DNA from: Bradyrhizobium sp. 139
Lineage (GTDB): Bacteria > Pseudomonadota > Alphaproteobacteria > Rhizobiales > Xanthobacteraceae
Direction of reading: 5' to 3'
Length of the DNA stretch: 39,462 nucleotides
Assembly (NCBI RefSeq): GCF_023074175.1
Contig: NZ_JADPKS010000061.1
Location: forward strand, 1-39,462
Shown piece after piece: positions 8,616-17,338 of this stretch (position 1 is its first letter; each line of letters starts with the position of its first letter). A program made the translations under genes and the position numbers. Below the pieces are notes generated by a model that was not told where the DNA came from, searched no databases, and was given only the letters and a program-made list of their open reading frames with translations.

Positions 8616-8654
8616 GCGCCCAGCCATCCCCCAATGGCTGGGCGCAACTTTTTT
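8616..8654 (+). terminator. Intrinsic terminator after BTLCP gene
   Basis: A perfect 12-bp stem, GCGCCCAGCCAT (8616-8627) and ATGGCTGGGCGC (8634-8645), is followed by AAC and six T. It lies about 70 bp after the proteinase stop and just before the convergent CHAD gene end. Confidence 0.9.
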
Positions 8655-8670
8655 GGGGTCTCGAAAGCGA

Positions 8671-10467
8671 TCAGTCCTGCTGTGTCTGCCGCGACCAGGG
8701 TACGCGCGCGGCGGTGAAATCGCGCCACACGCCTTGCAGAGCGGGCTCGACGCCGACCGATGCACGCGCCTGCCAACCAGCGATCGCCGCCGCGGCGATC
8801 GCGCTGTCGGGCTCGGCACCGAGCCCGTCGAGCAATGATGCGGTCACCGCCATATCGTTGAAGGCCCCGAGTTCCTCCTGCAAACGGGCGAGCCTGCGGG
8901 AGAATTTTTTCGCGGACTTGCGATCTGCGAACAACGGCAGCAGGAACTCGCTGAGATAGCGCAGCCGCTTGGTCGCGAGCCGCACCTGGTGCAGTTCCTC
9001 GGCGGAAAGCGACTTGAAGCGGCGGCCGCGCTTGAGCACCTTGGCGTACTGCTCCGACAAGATGCGCTGCGCGAAGTTGACGGCAGGTTCGGCGAGTTGG
9101 CCGAGATCCTCAGCGGCAACGTCGTTGCGCCAGCCTCGCGTCTCGATCCAGTTTCCGAGGCCGATCAGGAACACGGCGCAGCGGCGATCAGCGAGCGCAT
9201 GATGCGCCTTGCGATAGGCGTCCGACCAGCGCTCGGCCGCAGCCCGGCCCAGCGCATCGAAGCCGGCGACCGACGGACAGGCCTTTGCGATCGTCGGCAA
9301 GGTCTCGCGCTGGAACACATCCCAGTCGCGCGCAGCGGACAGGTCTTGCGCCAGCCATCTTGCTTCGGACCGCAGCGCATCGAGATTGCTGAGCGCGCCG
9401 ACCGATCTCATCAGGTCGAGCGCCGATCGCAGCCGACGTAGCGAGACGCGAAGCTGATGCACGCCTTCCGGATTGCGCCCGTCCTCGGCGGCCGGCAGCG
9501 ACTGAAGCAGGTGGAGGAAGCAGGCCCGCAGGATCGCCGCAAAGACCTCGTCGAGCGTGACCGACGGATCGAGGCGAAGTTTTCGCGGGCGGCGTGCCGA
9601 GGGCGGCTTGCCGGCGGCAAGATCAAAGCCGCGCCCCGACTTGGTACGGATGGACGGCTTCACCGCCCCGTGCTCGGCAAGCCGCAGCGCGACCTCGTAG
9701 ATCGTGCTGGCGCTGCCGCTCTTCAATTCAAGCTCGATCTCGCTCACCGGCATCGAGCGATCGCCAGCAACCAACTCGCCCTGATCGAAGGCGATTTCGA
9801 CCGTGCCGGACGGCAAGTCGATCATCCGCGCACAACGATGGACGTCGGCGGTGAAGACGGCTTCGAGCGGCTGCGCCGCGAGCTGGCTACGAAGCTTCTC
9901 CGGAATGAAAGGCATCGCCAGACCGAGATCGGGCGCAAGCGACGACACGCTCGCCTCCCACTCGCCACGGCGCAGCGGATCGTCCGCGGCGTCCGTCTTC
10001 ACGGTCTGCACGAAGCACGCGCCACTCCGGCGGACGCGCAGGCTCAGGCCGTTGCGCCCAAGCAGGCGCTCTTGCGTATCGTAATAGATGGACTTGAGAT
10101 GCTTGCGCGTGCCCTTGTTCCGCGCGTTCGCCGCGATGACAGGCGCGGCGTTAAAATGCGCCATGCGATCGGCATCGACGAGAAGCTTGAGCTCGATTTC
10201 ACCGGCGGAACGCGCGGCAGCGTTCGACTGAGTTGGCTCCGGTGTGGGCGAGGCATCTTGTGATGACGTCTGATCAATCACGGCGCCCTCGACGATCGCA
10301 GCTTCCGCGCCGGGCTCGGCCGGTTCACGCTGCCCGAGGAAGCCGGCGACGTATTGCGTTCTCTTGTCGTCCTTCGGGACAGAATTCCCATCCGGCGCGC
10401 TCGGGTTTTGCGGGCCGGCATGGCGTCTGACTTTAGCATTTACGGTGACATGACAGTTCAATGACAC
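8671..10467 (-). CDS. CYTH and CHAD domain protein (polyphosphate-related)
   Basis: A protein of up to 598 aa. The N-terminal CYTH triphosphate-tunnel domain opens with the ExExK motif EIELK (residues 90-94 of the long form). The C-terminal CHAD domain (about 300-590) is helical, with conserved His/Arg in VHQLRVSLRRLRS and LHQVRLATKRLRYLSE. CYTH enzymes hydrolyse inorganic triphosphate or related substrates; CHAD binds polyphosphate and can direct proteins to polyphosphate granules. The start is uncertain. GTG at 10467 begins a long low-complexity leader; GTG at 10281 (MIDQTSSQ) has GAGGG upstream and is perhaps more likely. It is a monocistronic gene. Confidence 0.88.
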   Translation of the reverse strand: MSLNCHVTVNAKVRRHAGPQNPSAPDGNSVPKDDKRTQYVAGFLGQREPAEPGAEAAIVEGAVIDQTSSQDASPTPEPTQSNAAARSAGEIELKLLVDADRMAHFNAAPVIAANARNKGTRKHLKSIYYDTQERLLGRNGLSLRVRRSGACFVQTVKTDAADDPLRRGEWEASVSSLAPDLGLAMPFIPEKLRSQLAAQPLEAVFTADVHRCARMIDLPSGTVEIAFDQGELVAGDRSMPVSEIELELKSGSASTIYEVALRLAEHGAVKPSIRTKSGRGFDLAAGKPPSARRPRKLRLDPSVTLDEVFAAILRACFLHLLQSLPAAEDGRNPEGVHQLRVSLRRLRSALDLMRSVGALSNLDALRSEARWLAQDLSAARDWDVFQRETLPTIAKACPSVAGFDALGRAAAERWSDAYRKAHHALADRRCAVFLIGLGNWIETRGWRNDVAAEDLGQLAEPAVNFAQRILSEQYAKVLKRGRRFKSLSAEELHQVRLATKRLRYLSEFLLPLFADRKSAKKFSRRLARLQEELGAFNDMAVTASLLDGLGAEPDSAIAAAAIAGWQARASVGVEPALQGVWRDFTAARVPWSRQTQQD

Positions 10468-10763
10468 AGCGTCACGCTATAGCCGGTGCCGCCCGCGAAG
10501 AACAGTCACGTTACGCCGCGGCGCGCAATCATCCACGAGGAACCGAGCGGAAAAATCCGGCAGAGCTTGTCGCAACCCGGCTTGCCGTTACGAATTAAAT
10601 TGCAGCCGAGCAAAGCAAGCGATCGAATTCGTAGCGAATCTTGCCGTTCTCGAAACCGAGACGAAGGCGCCAGCAGAAAAATTCCTTCTGATTTTGGAGA
10701 CGCCTGGAAGTCTCGCCTCAGAAGCGATCGAATTTCGCAGGATCACGCCCGCACATGTGCGCG
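10468..10763. other. Intergenic region between CYTH-CHAD start and amidohydrolase stop
   Basis: No gene is supported. AAGCGATCGAATT occurs twice as a direct repeat (10617-10629 and 10722-10734), about 105 bp apart. The region should contain the CYTH-CHAD promoter and the end of the five-gene minus-strand operon, but neither a clear promoter nor a T-tailed hairpin was seen. Confidence 0.4.
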
Positions 10764-12104
10764 TCAGTGCGCGAGCGCGTTCTTGTAGATCCTGCCGTCC
10801 TTCATGATCACCACAAAATTCTTCGCGGGATTTTCGATCAGCTTGATGTCGTCGAGCGGATTGCCGTCGACCAGCAGGAGATCGGCCAGCGCGCCTTCCG
10901 CCACCACACCGAGCTTGCCGGGATAGGGATTTCGGGGACCGGACAGGCCGAGCAATTCGGCATTGGTCGACGTCGCCATGGCCAGCGCTTCGGCCGCCGT
11001 ATACCAGCGCGTCAGCGCGGCTAGCATCGCGCCCTGCTTGTCCGCCAACGCCTTCGAGAACAGGACGTCGGTGCCGAACGCGGTCTTGATGCCGTACTTC
11101 TTCGCCAGCGCGTAGACGCGATCAGTGCCGGCCACCACCTGCCGCATCTTGTCCTGTTCCGCTGGTCCCAGCGCAGCGGCGCCGGAGATATCCAGGAATG
11201 GCTGTGTACTGAGCCAGATCCCCTTCTCCGCGATCAGCTTCGCGCTCGCCTCGTCCATGAGATGGCCGTGCTCGATGCATCTCACGCCGGCTGCGATCGA
11301 GCGCTGGATCGCGACCGGCGTATAAGCGTGCGTGGCGACATAGGTGCCCCAACTATCGGCGGCTTCGACGGCGGCGCGCAGCTCGGGCTCGGTGAAGGTG
11401 GAGACGTCGAGCGGGCTGAAGGGTGATGCAACGCCGCCGCCCGCCGTGAGCTTGACTTGCGAGGCGCCCTGCATGAGCTGCTCGCGCGCGCGCACGCGAA
11501 CTTCGTCCGGACTGTCGGCGACCATGCTGCCACCGATCCGCTCCATGCGGCTGAGCATGCCGCCGATCGTTCGCGGCAGATCGGACAGCTGGCGGAAATC
11601 GCCATGACCGCTGGTGATGGTGATCATGGCGCCGGAGGGATAGATGCGCGGACCGGCAACGAGATCCTCGTCGATGGCCTGCTTGAGGCCGAAGCTCGGT
11701 CCGCCCATGTCGCGCACGGTGGTGAAGCCGCGCATCAGCGTCGCCGTCGCCTCGCTGGCGGCAAGCAGATTGTTGTAGCCGATATCGCCTGCGAGAACGG
11801 CCATCGGCGTTGGACGTACCAGCATGGCGTGCCAATGCGCGTCGATCAGCCCCGGCATCAGGACGCGGCCGCCGCCGTCGACCACCTGGCCCGCGGCCGA
11901 AATATCCGCGGTCGAGATCTTCTCGATCTTCCTGTCCCTGACGAGGACATTGGACGCGGCCGAGAGCGTCCCGTTCTTTCCGTCGAAGATTTTGACGTTG
12001 CGGAACAGGACGGCAGAGTCCTGCTGGGCCGGCGCGGGCGACGCGCTGCAAAGAAGCATTGCAAGCAGCACCGCGCGTCCGGCCCGCGCTTTCAATTCCA
12101 ACAT
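10764..12104 (-). CDS. Exported metal-dependent amidohydrolase
   Basis: A 446-aa amidohydrolase-superfamily enzyme with an N-terminal signal peptide (AVLLAMLLCSASPAPAQ). The metal-site residues follow the family order: HxH as His90/His92 (DAHWHAM), a Lys in VKLTAGGG that fits the carboxylated bridging lysine, His in ATHAYTP, His in EHGHLMD, and the final Asp in AFGTDVLF. It resembles the imidazolonepropionase-like / Xaa-Pro dipeptidase (Sgx) branch that cleaves N-acyl or dipeptide bonds. The substrate is unknown. The ATG at 12104 is used; the same frame is open further upstream only because it overlaps the HdeD gene. It is the last of five genes in one direction, 17 bp after the HdeD stop. 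Confidence 0.87.
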   Translation of the reverse strand: MLELKARAGRAVLLAMLLCSASPAPAQQDSAVLFRNVKIFDGKNGTLSAASNVLVRDRKIEKISTADISAAGQVVDGGGRVLMPGLIDAHWHAMLVRPTPMAVLAGDIGYNNLLAASEATATLMRGFTTVRDMGGPSFGLKQAIDEDLVAGPRIYPSGAMITITSGHGDFRQLSDLPRTIGGMLSRMERIGGSMVADSPDEVRVRAREQLMQGASQVKLTAGGGVASPFSPLDVSTFTEPELRAAVEAADSWGTYVATHAYTPVAIQRSIAAGVRCIEHGHLMDEASAKLIAEKGIWLSTQPFLDISGAAALGPAEQDKMRQVVAGTDRVYALAKKYGIKTAFGTDVLFSKALADKQGAMLAALTRWYTAAEALAMATSTNAELLGLSGPRNPYPGKLGVVAEGALADLLLVDGNPLDDIKLIENPAKNFVVIMKDGRIYKNALAH

Positions 12105-12121
12105 ATTCAGTCCCCGCGACG

Positions 12122-12685
12122 TTATGCAGTTGCAGCCGCGGGCCGCCACGCAAAGGTCAGCCAGCCGATGCCGTGCGACAACAGATCGATCCCAAGCAGC
12201 ATTCCCAGCACCCAAAGCCCGGTCATCGGAAAGCCCGTGAGGATGACGAGCCCTGCGAGCACGCCGAACAGGCCGGACGCCAGCATGATCACACCGCCCT
12301 GCTGCCAGCGGCCGATGCCGATCAGCATGCGCACCACGCCGGAGACGAGAAGGGCGACGCCGAGCACATAGGTCAGCAGGAGCGCGCCGGTCAGCGGTTG
12401 GCTGACCAGAACGATGCCGAAGGCAATGTAGAGGATGCCGAGCACCACCTGCCAGACGAAGCCGCCCCATCCCTTGGTCCAGAACGCGTGGAAGATTTCG
12501 AAGGCGCCGGTCGCGATCGCCATCCAGCCGATGAACAGCGCGCTGACCACCGTGAAGAACGCGATGTCGCCCAGCACCATCAGTCCCGCGAACACCATGA
12601 AGAGACCCAGCAGCACGCAAACCCAGCGGGGCGGTTGCGGCAGGCCAGTCGCGCCCATCGGCGCACTATGGTCGTAAGTCGTCAT
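12122..12685 (-). CDS. HdeD/DUF308-family inner-membrane protein
   Basis: A 187-aa membrane protein with six hydrophobic segments arranged as two similar sets of three, typical of the HdeD/DUF308 family. In E. coli HdeD belongs to the acid fitness island and helps at high cell density in acid; its molecular role is unclear. The ATG is preceded by the very strong site GGGAGGATGAC. Spacing is 15 bp from the upstream Tat-protein stop and 17 bp to the amidohydrolase start, so it is clearly inside an operon. Co-occurrence with glutaminase suggests, but does not show, a role in pH homeostasis. Confidence 0.88.
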   Translation of the reverse strand: MTTYDHSAPMGATGLPQPPRWVCVLLGLFMVFAGLMVLGDIAFFTVVSALFIGWMAIATGAFEIFHAFWTKGWGGFVWQVVLGILYIAFGIVLVSQPLTGALLLTYVLGVALLVSGVVRMLIGIGRWQQGGVIMLASGLFGVLAGLVILTGFPMTGLWVLGMLLGIDLLSHGIGWLTFAWRPAAATA

Positions 12686-12700
12686 GTCATCCTCCCTCGG

Positions 12701-13024
12701 TTAACGCCAACGCCAGCCGCAATGGCGGCGGCCACGATGCCACCAACAGTCCCAGCGCCGGCGTCGCCGATGCCACGACGGCGGCCGATGCGGTGGCCGG
12801 TGCGGCGGCCGATGAGGTGGGCGATGGACCGGAGCCGGCCGCCGACGCGCATCTTGCGCATAGGTGAGGCCGGCGGGTTCGCGCCTGGTCGGCACCGGGT
12901 GATCGATTGGCGACACGTCCGCCAAGGCAACGGCGTCCTGCGGCCACAGGCTCACGCCGGCACCTGCGAGGACCACGCCTCCAAACAATGTGCGCAGCGC
13001 GTCGCGGCGATCCATCTCACTCAT
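12701..13024 (-). CDS. Small Tat-signal protein with HRPP repeats and Arg/Trp/Cys tail
   Basis: A 107-aa protein. The start MSEMDRRDALRTLFGG followed by VVLAGAGVSLWPQDAVALA fits a twin-arginine signal with cleavage near residue 35. The mature part has four tandem HRPP units and a tail rich in Arg, His and Trp with two Cys (WDCWWHRGRRHCGW). Related rhizobial proteins are sometimes labelled protamine-like; no function is established. Metal binding, proton buffering or envelope binding are possible. The start is set by AAGGAGAG upstream of 13024, and the first 8 bp overlap the end of the MFS gene, implying translational coupling. Confidence 0.72.
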   Translation of the reverse strand: MSEMDRRDALRTLFGGVVLAGAGVSLWPQDAVALADVSPIDHPVPTRREPAGLTYAQDARRRPAPVHRPPHRPPHRPPHRPPSWHRRRRRWDCWWHRGRRHCGWRWR

Positions 13025-14705
13025 GAGGCTCTCCTTCCCAAGGTCCCTGCCTGCTTTCTTCACTCACGTTTTTTGCCGCGGCCTCATCGCTGGGGATCTC
13101 ACCCGGCAGATAATTCGGCAGTCGTCCCGCCGGGATGATCGCGATCAGCGCAAGACCGGCCATGATGAGAAGTCCGATCTTGAGTGCGCGCAGCCGCGCC
13201 TCGGTGTTTACGCGCACGGCCTCTGCGACCTGCTCCGGTGACCCGTTCGTGCGTTCCAGCGCGCTCCGCAGACGCTCATTGCTGACGAAGGTGATATTGT
13301 CGAGATCGACCTGGGCCTGAAGCTCCGGCGTCAGTACGGGGCTCGCCGTGATCTTGCCGAGCGCGATGGTGCTGAGCAGCCCGACCAGAAGCGCACCTGC
13401 GACTGCGGTTCCGACTGCGGCGGCGAGATTTTGCGTCGTGCCACGCAGGGAGCCAACGTCGCCGGCGAGCGTCTTCGGCGAAGCCGTGACCAGGACGTTG
13501 AACAGCAGCGTCACCAGCGAGCCCTGGCCGATGCCGAACAGGACGAGCCCGAACAGGACGGGAACCTCGCTCCAGTCGTTGCGCACGACGAAAGCGAGCC
13601 AGACCAGTGCGACGGTGCAGAGCGCAAAGCCATAGCGGCCGATCTGGCGCGGCGTCAGCCGCTCGTAGACATTCACGATCAGCATCGCCGAGAAGAAGAC
13701 CGTGAGGTTGAACGGCATCATCGCGATTGCGGTCGCCAGCGGCGAGCGCCCCTGCACGATCTGGATGTAGAGCGGCACGGTGAAGTTCAGCGCGGCTTCC
13801 AGCGCGACCACCGCGAACAGCGCGAACACCGCGCAACGTTCCTGCGGCGAATCGATCACCTCCAGCGGCAGCAGCGGGGTCTTGCCCGCGGCCTGCCGCC
13901 GGTGCGTCCACAGCAGGAAGGTCTGCCCAAGCACGATGCCGAGCACAATCATGACCGGCGCGGGCGAAGCGCCAAGCAGATCGAACGGTGCATTCGGTGT
14001 CGCCGCTGCAAGGCCCCAGCCATTCAGATTGTTGAAGCCGAAGCTGATGAGGATGATCGCGCTCGCGGCGAGCGCGACGCCGACGAGGTCGATCTGCACG
14101 TCAGGACGCCCGCGGTCGGGCTTGAGGCGGAAGCTCATCAGAAGGACGATGGCGGAGGCCGCGATCAAAATGCCGAACGCCGGCCGCCAGCCGATATAGG
14201 TACCAAGCACGCCACCGACGACGAAGGCGAGGACGCCGGCGGCTGCGCGCGCCGAGCCGAGCGCGCCCAGCGCGGTCGCCTGCTGGCGGCCGGCATAATT
14301 CTCGGCAATTAGCGCCACAAGTGAAGGCACGATCACCGAACCTGCTGCGCCGCACAGCGCCTGCGCCGAAATCATCACCGCGGCCGACGGGCTGAACGTC
14401 ATCATGAGCTGCGAGACGAAGAACAGCACGACCGCGCAACGGAACACCTGTAAAGCGCCGAACCGCTGGGCGAGCTTGGCGCCGAGCATTACAAAACCCG
14501 CGACCAGCATCGAGTAAGCGACAATTCCAGTCGCTACGGTGGTCGGCGCGACGCCAAAGCTCGCAACCATTCCGCCCATCGCCACGGGCAGCGATGCCAC
14601 GTTGAACGACATGATCATCTGACCGAGCGCGATCGCGATCATGGGAACCCAAGATGCCCGCTCCTCCTGGTGAATACCACCGATCGACATTGTCTGCGTG
14701 GCCAT
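13017..14705 (-). CDS. MFS transporter, DHA2 (EmrB/QacA-like, 14-TM)
   Basis: A protein of about 562 aa with roughly 14 membrane segments. GAKLAQRFGALQVFR is the loop 2-3 motif and SLVALIAENYAGRQQATALGALGS is the region typical of 14-TM exporters; a long periplasmic loop precedes the last helix. Such proteins export drugs or organic anions using the proton gradient. The ATG at 14705 has a good GGAGG site. An ATG at 14771 (MLEGIGG) with GGAAGAG is also possible and would leave only 4 bp after the glutaminase stop. It is the second gene of the operon, and its stop overlaps the start of the Tat protein. Confidence 0.87.
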   Translation of the reverse strand: MATQTMSIGGIHQEERASWVPMIAIALGQMIMSFNVASLPVAMGGMVASFGVAPTTVATGIVAYSMLVAGFVMLGAKLAQRFGALQVFRCAVVLFFVSQLMMTFSPSAAVMISAQALCGAAGSVIVPSLVALIAENYAGRQQATALGALGSARAAAGVLAFVVGGVLGTYIGWRPAFGILIAASAIVLLMSFRLKPDRGRPDVQIDLVGVALAASAIILISFGFNNLNGWGLAAATPNAPFDLLGASPAPVMIVLGIVLGQTFLLWTHRRQAAGKTPLLPLEVIDSPQERCAVFALFAVVALEAALNFTVPLYIQIVQGRSPLATAIAMMPFNLTVFFSAMLIVNVYERLTPRQIGRYGFALCTVALVWLAFVVRNDWSEVPVLFGLVLFGIGQGSLVTLLFNVLVTASPKTLAGDVGSLRGTTQNLAAAVGTAVAGALLVGLLSTIALGKITASPVLTPELQAQVDLDNITFVSNERLRSALERTNGSPEQVAEAVRVNTEARLRALKIGLLIMAGLALIAIIPAGRLPNYLPGEIPSDEAAAKNVSEESRQGPWEGEPHE

Positions 14706-14775
14706 GACGTCCTCCGGCTTGGTCGGCGTTGCGAGCGGCCAGGCTATGAGCCCGCCGATCCCTTCCAGCATCGGT

Positions 14776-15774
14776 TCACTCTTCCGGCTGCGACACGAAC
14801 AGATCCATGCCGAGCCGCTGCGACAGGAATTTTGCGGCGAGTTGTCCCCGCACGCTGTTGCCGGCTGCATCGAGCGGCGGCGAGAAGGTGCCGAACCCGC
14901 CCTTGCCAGGCGACACCGCGACAATGCCGCCACCGATGCCGCTCTTGCCGGGCAGCCCGATGTCGTAGAGCCAGTCGCCCGAGGTCTCGTAGAGCCCGGC
15001 GGTGATCATGACGGCCAGCGCGTAGTGGCAGACCGAGGCATCGACCACGCGCTGTTTGGTGACCGGATTGACGCCGCCGTCGGCCAGCGTCGCGCCCATC
15101 ACGGCGAGGTCGCGGGCGCTGACGTTGAGCGAGCACTGCCGCGTGTAGAGATCAGTCGCTTCCTTTGCGTCGCAATAGATGCGGTCGTAGCTCTCCAGCA
15201 ACCGCGCGATGCTGCGGTTGCGGAAATTGGTCTGCGACGCCGACGCGTAGACCTCTTCGTTCAGCGGCAGCTTGCGACCGGCAAAGCGCGACAGCCCGTC
15301 ATGGATGAACGTCCAGCGGGCCTCGGCTGTGGCACCCGGCGCAAGGCTGGTCGTCGCAATCGCGCCGGCATTCACCATCGGATTGGTGCGGCCGCTGCCC
15401 TGCTCGATCGCGGCGAGCGAGTTGAACGAAAGCCCGGTCGCGTTCGCTCCGAGCCTGGCGCGTGCCTCCTCCGGCCCGATGATCTCGCAGACCAGCGCGA
15501 ACAGGAATGGCTTTGACACGCTCATGATGGAGAATTCGTAGTCGACCTCGCCGGCGCCGTAGACCTGCCCGCTGGTTCCGACAACACAGACCCCGAACAG
15601 CTCACTCGGCACCCGCGCGAGCGCGGGATAGACCTGCGAGTTCGTTCCGTCGCGATTTGTTTGAAACCGTCGCTGCACCTCATTCACCAGCGACTGCACA
15701 GTCTCCGGACAGGGCAGATGGCCGGTCGAAACATACGCCGGCTCCCGCTCCTCGACGACCGAACGCAACGCCAT
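14776..15774 (-). CDS. glsA: Glutaminase A
   Basis: A 332-aa serine-dependent glutaminase that converts glutamine to glutamate and ammonia. The beta-lactamase-like fold shows the catalytic SxxK as Ser85-Val-Ser-Lys88 (IMSVSKPF), the conserved NPMVNAGAI segment, and the late GLPGKSGIGGGI loop. It is about 20 residues longer than usual at the N-terminus. The ATG at 15774 has GGAG seven bases upstream. It is the first gene of a five-gene operon (exporter, Tat protein, HdeD-like, amidohydrolase). In E. coli the acid-activated glutaminase raises internal pH through ammonia. A similar role here is inference from the HdeD neighbour. Confidence 0.92.
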   Translation of the reverse strand: MALRSVVEEREPAYVSTGHLPCPETVQSLVNEVQRRFQTNRDGTNSQVYPALARVPSELFGVCVVGTSGQVYGAGEVDYEFSIMSVSKPFLFALVCEIIGPEEARARLGANATGLSFNSLAAIEQGSGRTNPMVNAGAIATTSLAPGATAEARWTFIHDGLSRFAGRKLPLNEEVYASASQTNFRNRSIARLLESYDRIYCDAKEATDLYTRQCSLNVSARDLAVMGATLADGGVNPVTKQRVVDASVCHYALAVMITAGLYETSGDWLYDIGLPGKSGIGGGIVAVSPGKGGFGTFSPPLDAAGNSVRGQLAAKFLSQRLGMDLFVSQPEE

Positions 15775-16146
15775 TGCAACACTCCACAGAAGGGATCTGG
15801 CTCATGCCAATCCGCTCCAGAACTCACCCCGCGCGACGGTAGTTTGATGCCTCCAGCCGGGCGGAGTCAATTTGCAACCACAGGGCGATTCTGCAATTCA
15901 GCCATCCGAATCCGAGGAAGATGCATTGCGGCAAATTACAATCGGGAATAATAGGCAAACGCGTAAGGGAAGCTGTCTCACTTGCATCGAACTCAAATCA
16001 AATGCAGGTGCCACGAAGAGTCTACGATCAACGCCAGATTGCAACCGGCGCGTTCGAGAGTACGATCGCACCCGGTCTGTTCGACAGGGGGAGATCGGCA
16101 ACAGGGGCGGCGAACGCAGGCCAGGCATCAAGTGACGAGGCGTAAC
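15775..16146. other. Intergenic region upstream of glutaminase operon
   Basis: This divergent space of 372 bp should hold the promoter of the glsA operon (minus) and that of the small membrane protein (plus). It is less GC-rich than its neighbours around 15890-16010. No conserved gene, strong hairpin or consensus sigma-EcfG promoter was found. GACGAGG before 16147 is the ribosome site of the next gene. Confidence 0.4.
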
Positions 16147-16356
16147 ATGGTGGCACAAACGAGTGACGGACATATCCTGCTGGTCAAGAAGCTCGGCGGG
16201 CTCTTCGCAATCATCGTCGGATGTCTGCTGACTGCCGTCGGCGTGACCTTTGAGTCCGGCGGCACGACTTTCGTCGGCGTTCTCTTCCTGATAATTGGCG
16301 CGATCCTGCTCGTGCTGAAGATCATGAGGCGCAACGAAGGGTCTTCGCTGCCTTAG
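16147..16356 (+). CDS. Small two-helix membrane protein
   Basis: A 69-aa protein with two hydrophobic helices (LGGLFAIIVGCLLTAVGVTF and TTFVGVLFLIIGAILLVLKI) joined by a short Gly-rich turn and ending in a basic RRNEGSS tail. It resembles small conserved rhizobial membrane proteins; no function is known. The ATG at 16147 is chosen because GACGAGG lies seven bases before it and the longer open frame upstream lacks coding character. It is convergent with the GntR regulator, whose stop is 17 bp away. Confidence 0.7.
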   Translation: MVAQTSDGHILLVKKLGGLFAIIVGCLLTAVGVTFESGGTTFVGVLFLIIGAILLVLKIMRRNEGSSLP

Positions 16357-16373
16357 CCAAACGATGCGCTTCG

Positions 16374-17081
16374 TTAGGCGCCCAGCACGTCCGCGAGCCG
16401 CAGTTCGTCCGCGGCGGGGTCCTTCAGGGACAGCTCGGCCTCGATCTCGTCCAGATGCGACAGCATCTGCGCGCGCGCGGCCTCTCTGTCGCGCTTGCGG
16501 ATCGCGGCGACGATGCCGGCGTGGTGGTCGGTGCCGCAGGCTGGCGTGCCATGGCGGCGGTACAGCAGGATGATGAGCGAGGAGCGCGCGATCAGCTCCT
16601 TGAGGAAGCCGAGATAGATGCTGTGGCCACTCATCTCGGCGACGAGCTTGTGAAATTCGCCGGAGAGCCGGACCGAGGCGCGCGCGTCGCCGCGCAGCTC
16701 CGCCCCGCGCTCCTCGGCGAGATGCTCGCCGAGACGGCCGAGCCACGCCGGCGACACGGCATCGATGGCGTGATCGATGATGGTTGGCTCGATCAGGCGG
16801 CGCGCCTCGAACACTTCGCGGGCATCCGCAGGCGTCGGCCGCGCGACGAAGGCGCCGCGGTTCTTCTCGATGTTGACGATGCCTTCATGCGCGAGCTGCT
16901 GAAGCGCGGTGCGGACCAGCGTTCGGCTCGCGCCGTAGATCTCGCCGATCTCGTCCTCGCCGAGTTTCGTGCCGGGCAGCAGGCGATGCTCGAGGATCGC
17001 GGCGGTCACCCCCTCCCTGATACGGCTGACGCGATCGCTCGCGTCTGGCGCGTCGGATTTCGGGCGGGTCTTGGCGGCCAT
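16374..17081 (-). CDS. GntR-family transcriptional regulator (FadR/FCD type)
   Basis: A 235-aa regulator. The N-terminal winged helix-turn-helix (about residues 17-85) shows the GntR signature LPGTKLGEDEIGEIYGASRTLVRTALQQLAHEGIV. The C-terminal helical FCD domain has a metal/ligand pocket with the expected Asp-type residue and His in EFHKLVAEMSGH and TDHHAGIVAAI. FCD regulators sense small organic acids or amino-acid derivatives and usually repress the adjacent genes. The ATG at 17081 is preferred; a TTG at 17144 would place the candidate operator inside the gene. It is divergent from the ABC importer operon and probably regulates it. Two similar 11-bp elements lie between them. Confidence 0.88.
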   Translation of the reverse strand: MAAKTRPKSDAPDASDRVSRIREGVTAAILEHRLLPGTKLGEDEIGEIYGASRTLVRTALQQLAHEGIVNIEKNRGAFVARPTPADAREVFEARRLIEPTIIDHAIDAVSPAWLGRLGEHLAEERGAELRGDARASVRLSGEFHKLVAEMSGHSIYLGFLKELIARSSLIILLYRRHGTPACGTDHHAGIVAAIRKRDREAARAQMLSHLDEIEAELSLKDPAADELRLADVLGA

Positions 17082-17134
17082 GGGTTTGAGGGCTCGATCG
17101 GCGACGTTCGGCGCCCCGAATGTTAGTCGACGAG

Positions 17135-17176
17135 CTGTATCCAATCACAGGCGAAACTTTATACAATCCGCGCCTG
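17135..17176. promoter_or_regulatory. Candidate GntR operator pair
   Basis: CTGTATCCAAT (17135-17145) and CTTTATACAAT (17157-17167) match at 9 of 11 positions and are spaced 22 bp, about two helical turns. The core resembles the TTGTATACAA type of site known for FadR-subfamily regulators. CAGGCG (17147-17152) and CGCCTG (17171-17176) form an inverted repeat around the second copy. Location between the regulator and the operon fits autoregulation plus control of the importer. Confidence 0.5.
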
Positions 17177-17338
17177 TTTTGTGTGCAGGCAACCACGAAT
17201 GCTGCGAGCGGCCCGACGGCGCCGGACTCGATCTAACGATCTGACTCCGCTGCACTGTTTTGGAATTTGGCCAGCCGGGCACGATTGGCATGGACCTTGC
17301 GGGGAGAGGCGCAGCATCGCCCTCGCCCCGGACACGCC

